Below, one piece after another: positions 25,244 through 33,441 of a stretch of DNA of 64,000 bases. Origin of the DNA: an uncultured Lachnospiraceae bacterium (lineage in GTDB: Bacteria; Bacillota; Clostridia; Lachnospirales; Lachnospiraceae); the NCBI GenBank assembly GCA_934292725.1, contig CAKQXY010000005.1, positions 1-64,000 on the forward strand, given 5' to 3'. A program made the position numbers and the translations under genes. The notes beneath the pieces are model-generated. The model made no database searches, was not told where the DNA came from, and saw nothing but the letters and a program-made list of their open reading frames with translations. Within the stretch, counting starts at the first letter, position 1, and each line of letters begins with the position of its first letter.

Positions 25244-27196
25244 TCACACTCCCGTCTCATAATCCTGCCACTGGGCACTCGACTGTGATTCAAATGGACT
25301 TGCTGTCGTTTGTGGTTGTGCTTCAAATGGATCAGCGCTAACAGTCGGCGCTGGCTGTGTCTCACTCATGTCTGTAGCCGCATTTGATTCACTGACATCT
25401 GGCCAATTGTCGTCATCATATGTATCCCATTCACCGTCCTGATACAAATCCTCAAACCAATCACCATACGAATTATACTGATAAAAACTATGGCGCTCGG
25501 ACCCTTCCTCTCCAGCAAAATGAGCGATTCCACCAATCTTTTCCCACACAGAATTTGCTTGTTCTCTCACCGTTCCATAGTCTAACAGGCTAATTTGGTT
25601 GTTCGGTGTAACTATTCCAGTCAGCGCATATCCGCCGTTTCTGCTATCCTCTTTTACAACAAAATCATCATATGGGATGCGAAGAGGCGAATGCTGAACG
25701 GCCGCCTCGTAGCCAACCTGCACATTATAATCAACTAGATAGCACACCGTAAGCGCCTGATAACAGTATACACGGTCTGCACCATGATTTAATGCATATT
25801 CGGCAATTGTCTTTCGCGACATCTCCCATACGCGGCTTGGCTCAAATTCATACAGCATTCCATCTTTTTCATAGGCGAAAAATGATTGATGACAAGTCTT
25901 TTTTATATCATCGCCCATATCATATCGTCCGTCAATCCAAAATCCGCCTGCTGCCTTAAAGCCAATCTTGGGATTTTCCCAAACAGTAAATGTGGCTACG
26001 CGTTCCTGCTGCCCCCTTGCAATATCCGGCACCACACGTTTGCCGCGAAGCAGCCACACCTTTGGATTTTCTTCGCTTATTTCCCAGTTTCCTTCGCCTC
26101 GTCTGTCAAAATAAAAAATGTCGTATGTTTCCAGCTCTGTCTTCTCATCTTCTGGAAGTATGGATAAAAGGCGATCCTTCGTCTCCTCATTTGAGAGCTG
26201 TGAAAACTCTTTCTCCGGCAGATTCATCACATAATTTCCATGCACTGGCCAGATGGAAATTGCTATACTGACAAGCGCAGGTAAAAGTGTCATGCCCACG
26301 AGTGGAATTAGATAACCCCAAATTTTTTTCCATGAAAATGGCTCAATTCCAGCGTAAGATTCCTCCTGCAAAATACGCTTGATCTTCCATGTTTTGATAA
26401 TAAACAAAATATCACCAATTTTAAGTGCAATCACTCCAATTATAATAAGAAACCCCCACGTACCATTTACATTTATATTGACACTTTCCTTTGGAAATCC
26501 ATGAATCGCATTAAGAATAAATACCAGAAGGGTCTCTGCGCAAATATAGACCTTAAGCACCCAGGCAATACTGCCATCGTCTTTATTTAGTTCTGCCTCT
26601 ACTGCGGCATCCAAATAATTTGCCATCATCATAAGCACAATTCCGGAAGCAATCATGTTTCCCACTCGCAAGATTGTCTGCAAAAGCGCAGACGGCTGTG
26701 CCTGTGCCAAGACGGTAAGTGGCATCAATAGCCCAAATCCATATGCCGCATAAAATGCCCTGCGAAATGACTTACTGATCGTTCTCATGCGATATAATGC
26801 AAATATCATCAGATAAATGCCAATCAAACTGAGAATCCACGACCGTATGTCGTTGCCATTTGTTAACCACATCATAAAAATTCCAATCCAAAGGACGGTG
26901 AGCATCTTATTAAAACCATTGTTGGAATCGTATGGATGCGCAAGCATAAGTTCATGCGCAAGCTCATTTGCATCACCCATGCGGCTCACCGCCTCTACAT
27001 AAGCTGCGCTCTCATTCATTCCCTCTTCCATGAGCTCAAATGCCTCGTCCTCAATGTGATCTTCCATCTCCTCACGAACCATCTTTTTTTCTCTCAAGCC
27101 AATAATTTCTTCTGTTACCCGGTCAAGAAAGGCATTCATCTTTTCTATATGTCCATTATCTGTCTGATTAGCACCATTCGTCCCCATATCACTCAT
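25244..27196 (-). CDS. HAAS-domain membrane protein, PadR partner
   Basis: A 650-residue membrane protein of unknown function. Residues about 15-90 form the HAAS/DUF1700-type cytoplasmic helical domain (LREKKMVREEMEDHIEDEAFELM, VSRMGDANELAHELMLAH). About eight hydrophobic segments follow from residue 98 to 360. A large C-terminal part, about 360-650, carries no clear domain and ends in a Gln/Ser/Pro-rich tail. Such proteins are regularly encoded next to a PadR repressor, as here, and are thought to take part in envelope stress or signalling. The start follows GGAAGGTGA. PadR lies just upstream with 74 bases between, so the two are probably one operon. Confidence 0.7.
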   Translation of the reverse strand: MSDMGTNGANQTDNGHIEKMNAFLDRVTEEIIGLREKKMVREEMEDHIEDEAFELMEEGMNESAAYVEAVSRMGDANELAHELMLAHPYDSNNGFNKMLTVLWIGIFMMWLTNGNDIRSWILSLIGIYLMIFALYRMRTISKSFRRAFYAAYGFGLLMPLTVLAQAQPSALLQTILRVGNMIASGIVLMMMANYLDAAVEAELNKDDGSIAWVLKVYICAETLLVFILNAIHGFPKESVNINVNGTWGFLIIIGVIALKIGDILFIIKTWKIKRILQEESYAGIEPFSWKKIWGYLIPLVGMTLLPALVSIAISIWPVHGNYVMNLPEKEFSQLSNEETKDRLLSILPEDEKTELETYDIFYFDRRGEGNWEISEENPKVWLLRGKRVVPDIARGQQERVATFTVWENPKIGFKAAGGFWIDGRYDMGDDIKKTCHQSFFAYEKDGMLYEFEPSRVWEMSRKTIAEYALNHGADRVYCYQALTVCYLVDYNVQVGYEAAVQHSPLRIPYDDFVVKEDSRNGGYALTGIVTPNNQISLLDYGTVREQANSVWEKIGGIAHFAGEEGSERHSFYQYNSYGDWFEDLYQDGEWDTYDDDNWPDVSESNAATDMSETQPAPTVSADPFEAQPQTTASPFESQSSAQWQDYETGV

Positions 27197-27270
27197 AAAA
27201 TCACCTTCCCTTTCCTCATATACTTTAGATCAGAAATATTCAGCAAAGCGCTATGCCACTTTTTCGCATA

Positions 27271-27606
27271 TTACGCATTTTGCAGCTGCAGCACCTTTCC
27301 TACTGCTCCTGCATATTCCTTCCATTCCTCTTTCTGTCTGTCCAGTTCTTTTCTCCCTTTTTTTGTAATCCTATAGAAGCGGCGCTTTCTCGCTGAGCTC
27401 GTATCCTCCCAATATGCTTCCAGAAAGCCATCCTGCTCCAGCACATGAAGAATCGGATAAAGTGTTCCTTCCTTCAGGGAAAAAACTGTTTCAGAACGCT
27501 GCTCCAATTCTTTAATGATCTGATAGCCATACATTTCCTTCTCCTCAAGCACACCAAGCACTAACATAGATGTGCTTCCCTTTACCAATTCTTTATTAAC
27601 GCTCAT
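27271..27606 (-). CDS. PadR-family transcriptional repressor
   Basis: A 111-residue winged-helix protein with the PadR core: LVLGVLEEKEMYGYQIIKEL, FSLKEGTLYPILHVLEQDGFL, RRFYRITKKG. The short form corresponds to the PadR subfamily 2 type. The start follows AAAGGAG. It is the first gene of a two-gene unit with the HAAS membrane protein and probably represses its own promoter through the palindrome at 27654-27667. Confidence 0.9.
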   Translation of the reverse strand: MSVNKELVKGSTSMLVLGVLEEKEMYGYQIIKELEQRSETVFSLKEGTLYPILHVLEQDGFLEAYWEDTSSARKRRFYRITKKGRKELDRQKEEWKEYAGAVGKVLQLQNA

Positions 27607-27653
27607 ATTACTCCTTTCCTTCTTGAATAAACTTCGCAGCCAATACCTCGTAT

Positions 27654-27667
27654 ATCTATGTATAGAT
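27654..27667. promoter_or_regulatory. Candidate PadR operator
   Basis: ATCTAT-GT-ATAGAT is a palindrome of two perfect 6-base arms that overlaps the -10 region of the padR promoter, where a repressor would act. Confidence 0.5.
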
Positions 27668-27692
27668 TATCATGGTATATGGCTGCTGTCAA
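27666..27692 (-). promoter_or_regulatory. padR promoter
   Basis: A consensus -35 TTGACA (27687-27692) and GATAAT (27666-27671, 5 of 6) with short 15-bp spacing; TAATCT at 17 bp is an alternative. The palindromic operator overlaps the -10. Confidence 0.55.
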
Positions 27693-27704
27693 GTTTTTTT
27701 CACT

Positions 27705-28658
27705 TTACATTTTCGTTATTGAAATCTCAACCTGTTTAAACGGTATTTCAATTCCTTCCTCATCAAATGCCATCTTAATATTTTCTGTGAGGCGCCACTT
27801 TGCATTCCAATATTCTGATGATGAAACCCACACATGAAGTCCTAAATTTACGGAGCTTTCGGCAAGCTCTGATACAAATACATTGACAGGATTTTCCGGA
27901 TCTCTTGCAGGATCATTTTCTCCCAGACGAATCAGCACTTCCTTTGCCTTTTTTAAATCAGACTTATATCCGATTCCCACAGATAACTCAAGACGCCTCT
28001 TTCCCGTTGCTGTTACATTGACAATACTACTGTCGATAAGCGTACCATTGGGAATCACAATAAGGCGATTATCTGCTGTAATTAATTCTGTATACACCAG
28101 ACCGATTTCCTTTACTGTGCCTTCTGTATTTCCCTGCACAATGTAGTCACCAATGACAAACGGCTTCATCAGTAAAATCAGCACGCCTCCTGCAAAGTTA
28201 GAAAGGCTTCCCTGAAGCGCAAGACCAACTGCTACACCAGCAGATGCCACAAGCGCAGTCAGCGATGTTGCCGTCAGCCCTACCGTCTGCAGCAATATGC
28301 CTAACATGCAAATATAACCAAGTGCATTGATCACGTTGCAAAAGAAGCGGCGCACAGTCACCTCCATGCCATGACGTTTTAATGCCTGATCGCATAAGCT
28401 TACTATCTTTTTAATCAGCTTTCTGCCGACAAAAAAGATCACTAATACTAATGCAATGCGAAGTAAATAGTCACATACAACCGGCACATACCTCTCAAAC
28501 ATTTCTTTCCATGAAATCTGGCTTAGCTTTTCCACCTTATCGCCAAGCTCATTTGCCAGAAATTCCATACTTTCAGGCTCCGTTTCCTCAACTGCTGCAG
28601 TTGCTAAATCCTGAGTTAAAATTGAACTTAAATCATTGAAACAATTAAAACTTTTCAT
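27705..28658 (-). CDS. Small-conductance mechanosensitive channel, MscS family
   Basis: A 317-residue channel that opens under membrane tension. About three hydrophobic segments (from residue 60 to 165) end in the pore helix with ALVASAGVAVGLALQGSLSNFAGGV, followed by the beta domain motif PFVIGDYIVQGNTEGTVKEIGLVYTEL and PNGTLIDSSIVN. The ATG at 28658 follows AAAGGAG; a longer frame begins nine codons upstream without support. It stands alone, behind the divergent GH2 gene. Confidence 0.9.
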   Translation of the reverse strand: MKSFNCFNDLSSILTQDLATAAVEETEPESMEFLANELGDKVEKLSQISWKEMFERYVPVVCDYLLRIALVLVIFFVGRKLIKKIVSLCDQALKRHGMEVTVRRFFCNVINALGYICMLGILLQTVGLTATSLTALVASAGVAVGLALQGSLSNFAGGVLILLMKPFVIGDYIVQGNTEGTVKEIGLVYTELITADNRLIVIPNGTLIDSSIVNVTATGKRRLELSVGIGYKSDLKKAKEVLIRLGENDPARDPENPVNVFVSELAESSVNLGLHVWVSSSEYWNAKWRLTENIKMAFDEEGIEIPFKQVEISITKM

Positions 28659-28719
28659 TGTCTTCTCCTTTCCTGTTGCTAACAAAAATATATCATATAC
28701 TCCCCCAAAATGCCAACAT

Positions 28720-28780
28720 CCTTAATTAAACTTATATGTTGCACCTTAAAAGCTTCTATGATAAAGTAACCTTAATTAAA
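28720..28780. repeat. Direct repeat CCTTAATTAAA before the large GH2 gene
   Basis: The 11-mer occurs at 28720-28730 and 28770-28780, exactly 50 bp apart, and flanks a possible promoter (TTGCAC at 28739, 17 bp, TAAAGT). The repeat contains the palindrome TTAATTAA and could be a paired regulator site. Confidence 0.35.
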
Positions 28781-28827
28781 TAGTGCCTGCCGAGATTCCG
28801 ACAGGTCACAGAAAGGCATGGTTTTTT

Positions 28828-31800
28828 ATGAATACTTGCAGACGTATTAACTCAGAATGGCTCTTTTTTAAGCAGCCATTATCTGACACTACTACTCTTC
28901 CAGCACAAAATGATTCGCGATTTTATCCTGTCAATCTTCCACATGACTGGCTGATTGCAAACAGCGCTGATCACTATGAAAACAGCGAAGGCTGGTATCA
29001 GAAAACAATTTCCAGTGATATTCTCCCCTTTGACGCGTCGTCTGACGATGACTGGCTTCTCTATTTCGAGGGTGTCTACATGGACTGTACAATATTTGTA
29101 AATGGAATACAGGCCGGCGAATGGAAATATGGTTACTCCTCATTTGAGGTTCGTTTGACGCCATTTTTGAAAACAGGAGAAAATACAATTCTTGTGCATG
29201 TACGTTACCAGTCCCCGAATAGCCGCTGGTACTCTGGTGCCGGCATATATCGAAGTGTCTGGCTTAAAAAGGTTCCATCTGTCCACATAGCATCTGACGG
29301 TATCGCTGTCGAAACACACCGCCTAGAAAATGGCAATTGGTCGCTTTGCATGCACACTACATTGGAAAAAGAAGGCATTCAACAGTCTGCTAAAGATTTC
29401 TTCGCATCTGAAAATGACAATCCAAATGCTTCTCTGTCTCTTTCTTTCTGTGTACAGACATTAGACGGCACTGTGATTCTTTCTGAAATCCCTAAGGACA
29501 CCCCAGTCACACTAACAAATATAAAGCCTTGGGACATAAATGAACCAAATCTTTACAAAATCGTCTGTACGCTGTCTGAAAATGGCACAGCAATTCAGAC
29601 TGAGACTATCACAACTGGTTTTCGCACAACGCGTTTTGACACAAATGAGGGCTTTTTCTTAAATGATGTCCACATAAAATTAAAAGGTGTCTGCCAGCAT
29701 CACGACCTTGGTGCACTTGGCTCTGCCGTAAACCGCTCTGCAATTAAACGTCAGCTTACGATCTTAAAGAGTATGGGTGTCAATGCGGTGCGCACCACCC
29801 ACAACATGCCTGCTGTCGAGCTTTTAGAGTTAGCTGATGAAATGGGTATTCTCATCGTCGATGAAGCATTTGACATGTGGGAAATGAGTAAGACCACTTA
29901 CGATTACGCACGCTTCTTTAAGGAATGGAGTGCTCGTGATGTCAAAAGCTGGATCTGTCGTGACCGAAATCACCCTTGTGTAATTCTTTGGTCCATCGGA
30001 AATGAAATTTATGACACGCACGCCAATGAACACGGCCAGGAAATTACACGCTACTTGAAAGAACAGGTGCTGCTCCACGACCCATATGGTCATGCACTCC
30101 CTACAATCGGCTCAAACTTCATGCAGGGCGAAAATGCAAGAAAATGTGCTGACATATTAAAGATTGCAGGCTACAACTATGCTGAGCGACTCTATAATAA
30201 ACAGCACGCTGATCATCCAGACTGGGTCATCTATGGAAGTGAGACCAGCTCCACAGTACAAAGCCGCGGCATATATCATTTTCCGCTTGCAAAACCATTA
30301 CTGACTGACGATGATGGTCAATGCTCAAGCCTTGGAAACAGTACTGTAAACTGGGGTGCAAAAAACCAGCAGTTCTGCGCTGTTTCTGATCTTCATATGC
30401 CATTTTCCCTAGGACAATTTCTGTGGTCTGGCTTTGACTATATTGGTGAACCCACACCGTATCAGTCTCGAAATTCCTTCTTTGGACAGATCGACACAGC
30501 TGGTTTCCCAAAGGATGCCTACTATTTTTATCAAAGTGTGTGGACAGATGCAAAAACAAATCCTATGATCCACATCCTGCCTTACTGGGACTTTAATCCT
30601 GGTCAGATGATTGATGTTCGCGTTTACACAAATGCACCAAAAGTGGCACTTTTCTTAAATGGCACTTTGATCGGTGAAAAGACACTTGCCCACACCGAAG
30701 AAGACAATATGATCGCTGATTGGCAGCTTCCTTTTGAGGCAGGCACATTAAAAGCCATCGCCTACGATGAAAATGGAGTCGAAATTGCACGCGATGAAGC
30801 TTCTTCCTTTGGCGATGCCGCTTCCCTTCACCTAACTGCTAACCGTTCTCAGGTAACTGCTGACGGTTCAGAACTAATCTTTGTCACAATTGATGCTCTT
30901 GATACAGACGGCCATGCTGTTGCAAATGCAAACAATCGTGTTCACGTTACAGTAACTGGTGATGGTATGCTTGCCGGACTTGACAATGGTGATAGCACTG
31001 ATTGCGAGCCGTATAAGGGCGATTGTCGCCGTCTATTCTCTGGAAAGCTGCTTGCAATCATCGCACCGTCATTAACTGCTGGAACGATCACAATCACTGC
31101 TTCCTCAGATGGACTTACCTCTGCTTCGTTAACTGTAAATACGACTTCTTACAGTGAAAGCTCAGACGAAAAAGATCCATGTGCAGAGGATCTTCATCTG
31201 ATGACGATTACGCGTGATCCACTTGCAGACTCAATAAGTAGCCAAAGTGATATTCCGGTAAGAAAGATCACTCTAAGCTGTGAGACTTTCACTCACCTGA
31301 CAGCTGACGCACCGTCTGCTGTTATCTATGCTTCTGTCTCTCCAGCGAATGCAACCACGCAGACACTTGACTGGAAGGTAACAAATGCAGAGGGTGTCAC
31401 AGTCCCATATGCTATTCTTGAACCGATTGATAATACCCATGTGCGCATTCACACTCTGAGTGATGGCAGCTTTTTCGTCCGCTGCAGTGTCACTAATGGT
31501 CGCGGTCACACCACTCTTTACTCAACACTTGCATTCACAGCGACTGAAATTGGCACAATGAATCTCGATCCTTACACCTTCACTGTTGGTTCTCTGTATT
31601 CAGACTCCGAGGGTGAAATTGCAAATGGAAATGCCCACGGTGCAGCGACTGGTTCAGAAGGGACAACCAGCATTACCTATGGCCCGTTTGATTTTGGCAC
31701 TTTTGGTTCGGATACTGTCACGATCCCAATCTTTGAGACTGAGAGTCGTCCAGTTGATCTAACCTTTATCGAAGGAAAAACCAAAACACAGTCAGGCACA

Positions 31801-32325
31801 GTTCTTTGCCGTGGACATTATGATAAGAAAATGATTTGGGACACCTACCAAGAGGAAACCTTTAAGCTTCCAAAACGATTAACTGGTGTCACCACATTTA
31901 CGATTCAAGTGACAAATCGAAAGCTTCATATTGGCGGACTGTCCTTTAAAAAACTTGAGAAAGCTTGGAGTCCTCTATCTGTAACCGATATTGACCGCAT
32001 TTACGGCGATGCCTTCTGTAAAACAGATAATGCAATCACCGGAATCGGAAATAACGTAACGATTGAGTATACCGATATGGATTTTGGAGAGAAAACTTGT
32101 GTTGTGATTGAAATCACCGGCCGCTCCCCAATTGAGAAAAATACCATCCATGTTCGCACCTCAAATGGAATCAATGAGACATTAAACATTGCTGAATTTC
32201 CTTATAGTGATGATTATGCCACAAAACGCTTCCCAGTCAATGTACTCTCTGGAAGTCAAACGGTTACACTGTTGTTTTTGCCAGGCAGCAATTTTGATTT
32301 AAAGGGCATTCGATTTGTTCGTTAA
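28828..32325 (+). CDS. Very large GH2 beta-galactosidase-like enzyme with Ig-like and CBM-like domains
   Basis: A 1165-residue protein. It contains a GH2 jelly roll (residues about 1-170), Ig-like domain (about 175-285), TIM barrel (about 290-590), a DUF4982-like domain (ILPYWDFNPGQMIDVRVYTNAPKVALFLNG), Big-type Ig domains from about 670 to 900, and two C-terminal jelly rolls resembling CBM6 (SDTVTIPIFETESRPVDLTF, and the last 110 residues). The acid/base Glu is in LWSIGNEIYD and the nucleophile Glu in VIYGSETSS. No signal peptide is visible, so this cell-surface-like architecture seems to work in the cytoplasm. I chose the ATG at 28828 because GAAAGG precedes it by 11 bases; the frame opens 45 bases upstream. 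It is divergent from mscS and ends at a strong hairpin. Confidence 0.85.
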   Translation: MNTCRRINSEWLFFKQPLSDTTTLPAQNDSRFYPVNLPHDWLIANSADHYENSEGWYQKTISSDILPFDASSDDDWLLYFEGVYMDCTIFVNGIQAGEWKYGYSSFEVRLTPFLKTGENTILVHVRYQSPNSRWYSGAGIYRSVWLKKVPSVHIASDGIAVETHRLENGNWSLCMHTTLEKEGIQQSAKDFFASENDNPNASLSLSFCVQTLDGTVILSEIPKDTPVTLTNIKPWDINEPNLYKIVCTLSENGTAIQTETITTGFRTTRFDTNEGFFLNDVHIKLKGVCQHHDLGALGSAVNRSAIKRQLTILKSMGVNAVRTTHNMPAVELLELADEMGILIVDEAFDMWEMSKTTYDYARFFKEWSARDVKSWICRDRNHPCVILWSIGNEIYDTHANEHGQEITRYLKEQVLLHDPYGHALPTIGSNFMQGENARKCADILKIAGYNYAERLYNKQHADHPDWVIYGSETSSTVQSRGIYHFPLAKPLLTDDDGQCSSLGNSTVNWGAKNQQFCAVSDLHMPFSLGQFLWSGFDYIGEPTPYQSRNSFFGQIDTAGFPKDAYYFYQSVWTDAKTNPMIHILPYWDFNPGQMIDVRVYTNAPKVALFLNGTLIGEKTLAHTEEDNMIADWQLPFEAGTLKAIAYDENGVEIARDEASSFGDAASLHLTANRSQVTADGSELIFVTIDALDTDGHAVANANNRVHVTVTGDGMLAGLDNGDSTDCEPYKGDCRRLFSGKLLAIIAPSLTAGTITITASSDGLTSASLTVNTTSYSESSDEKDPCAEDLHLMTITRDPLADSISSQSDIPVRKITLSCETFTHLTADAPSAVIYASVSPANATTQTLDWKVTNAEGVTVPYAILEPIDNTHVRIHTLSDGSFFVRCSVTNGRGHTTLYSTLAFTATEIGTMNLDPYTFTVGSLYSDSEGEIANGNAHGAATGSEGTTSITYGPFDFGTFGSDTVTIPIFETESRPVDLTFIEGKTKTQSGTVLCRGHYDKKMIWDTYQEETFKLPKRLTGVTTFTIQVTNRKLHIGGLSFKKLEKAWSPLSVTDIDRIYGDAFCKTDNAITGIGNNVTIEYTDMDFGEKTCVVIEITGRSPIEKNTIHVRTSNGINETLNIAEFPYSDDYATKRFPVNVLSGSQTVTLLFLPGSNFDLKGIRFVR

Positions 32326-32332
32326 TTCACGC

Positions 32333-32359
32333 AAGCCACGGGGAACGTCCCCGTGGCTT
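32333..32359. terminator. Terminator behind the large GH2 gene
   Basis: A perfect 12-bp GC-rich stem (AAGCCACGGGGA 32333-32344 with TCCCCGTGGCTT 32348-32359) with a 3-base loop, 7 bases behind the stop codon and between convergent genes. The T-tract is short. Confidence 0.75.
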
Positions 32360-32422
32360 ACTGGCTTATCTATCTATAGTTTTCGTGAACTGACCCCAAC
32401 ACATCTCTCGGGTAACCTCAGT

Positions 32423-33406
32423 TTATCTGTTTAAATATGATTTCATAACTTCACACCAAGTATCTGTAATCTTTCTAATCCCCTCCAATGACGGATGTGT
32501 CAAATCTGCTGAAATATAGCTAGGACAATTCAAAAGCTCTAGCCCATCAGTGAATACGAATTGATCTGGCATGTATTTCCTCACAATTGTTCTAAAATTC
32601 TTAGCTCTTTCTTGAAAATCACCTTGATAGCCAAAAATACTGGTCACAAACACTGGCCTTTGATCCTGCGCTAAAATCCCGAAAAATTCCTTAACCCTGT
32701 TTTCAAAATTTTCTTCATCGTAATTATGGATCATATTAATTCCTATTTCGAGTGAAAGGAAATCCCAATCCTTTCGATTTCTTAAATATTTGGCAAGCGA
32801 TGCTTCTATTCTTGCACTTCCCGCCATACCCAAATTTAAATAATCACAGCCCAACTTTTTTGCGATCTGAAATGGATATGTATATGGAGCAGCAAGTGCC
32901 AAGCTGCCATGTGTAATAGAAGAACCATATGCAAGATAAGTCTTACTCGGATAATCCTGTTTCGCGGGTGTCTCTACCTCTCCTTCTACACCTAAAAAAA
33001 TACATTTTCCATAAGGAAGTACGACTCGAACCACCTCTGGATTAAATTCCAATTTTTCCTCTACTGATATACGCTTTAAAACAGCCATATTCTTAGGTCG
33101 AGTAACTCGAATTCTCGTCGTTTCCTGCAAAATTACTTTTGATGAGCAATACCAACCTCCCTGAAAACTGCCAAAATAAATATAAGCCACTTGCGCTTCC
33201 TCAGCGGGCTCAGCTCGAAGATATACTACTGCCTCTTCACTCTTTAACTTAAATCGAATTTCTATTCCAGTCGAATAACGGCTAACATTATCTGCACCAG
33301 CTTCCATTTTCTCTGCCACTGACAAAGGAAAGCGGTACATCACATACCCATTTTCTTCTTGCCTCATTTCCGCTACATTATGGAAATCCATATTTTGAAA
33401 TATCAT
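32423..33406 (-). CDS. SGNH/GDSL-type esterase (locus 2)
   Basis: A 327-residue two-domain esterase. Residues 1-140 are a beta domain. Residues 145-327 are the SGNH fold: Ser in YGSSITHG (block I), Gly in LGMAGSAR (block II), Asn in EIGINMIHN (block III), and Asp/His in ADLTHPS (block V). It is cytoplasmic by the lack of a signal peptide. Removal of acetyl or similar groups from the imported pectic oligosaccharide is the likely role. The start follows AGGGGGAAAG. It is the last gene of the locus 2 operon. Confidence 0.8.
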   Translation of the reverse strand: MIFQNMDFHNVAEMRQEENGYVMYRFPLSVAEKMEAGADNVSRYSTGIEIRFKLKSEEAVVYLRAEPAEEAQVAYIYFGSFQGGWYCSSKVILQETTRIRVTRPKNMAVLKRISVEEKLEFNPEVVRVVLPYGKCIFLGVEGEVETPAKQDYPSKTYLAYGSSITHGSLALAAPYTYPFQIAKKLGCDYLNLGMAGSARIEASLAKYLRNRKDWDFLSLEIGINMIHNYDEENFENRVKEFFGILAQDQRPVFVTSIFGYQGDFQERAKNFRTIVRKYMPDQFVFTDGLELLNCPSYISADLTHPSLEGIRKITDTWCEVMKSYLNR

Positions 33407-33441
33407 ACTTTCCCCCTAATTTAAGTATTTTTCTTTTTCGA

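Noticed and set aside
32360..32422. Possible insertion-sequence end (segment reading TTTTCGTGAACTGACCCC)
   Set aside because: It resembles transposon ends in a general way, but no second end, target duplication or transposase fragment is nearby.
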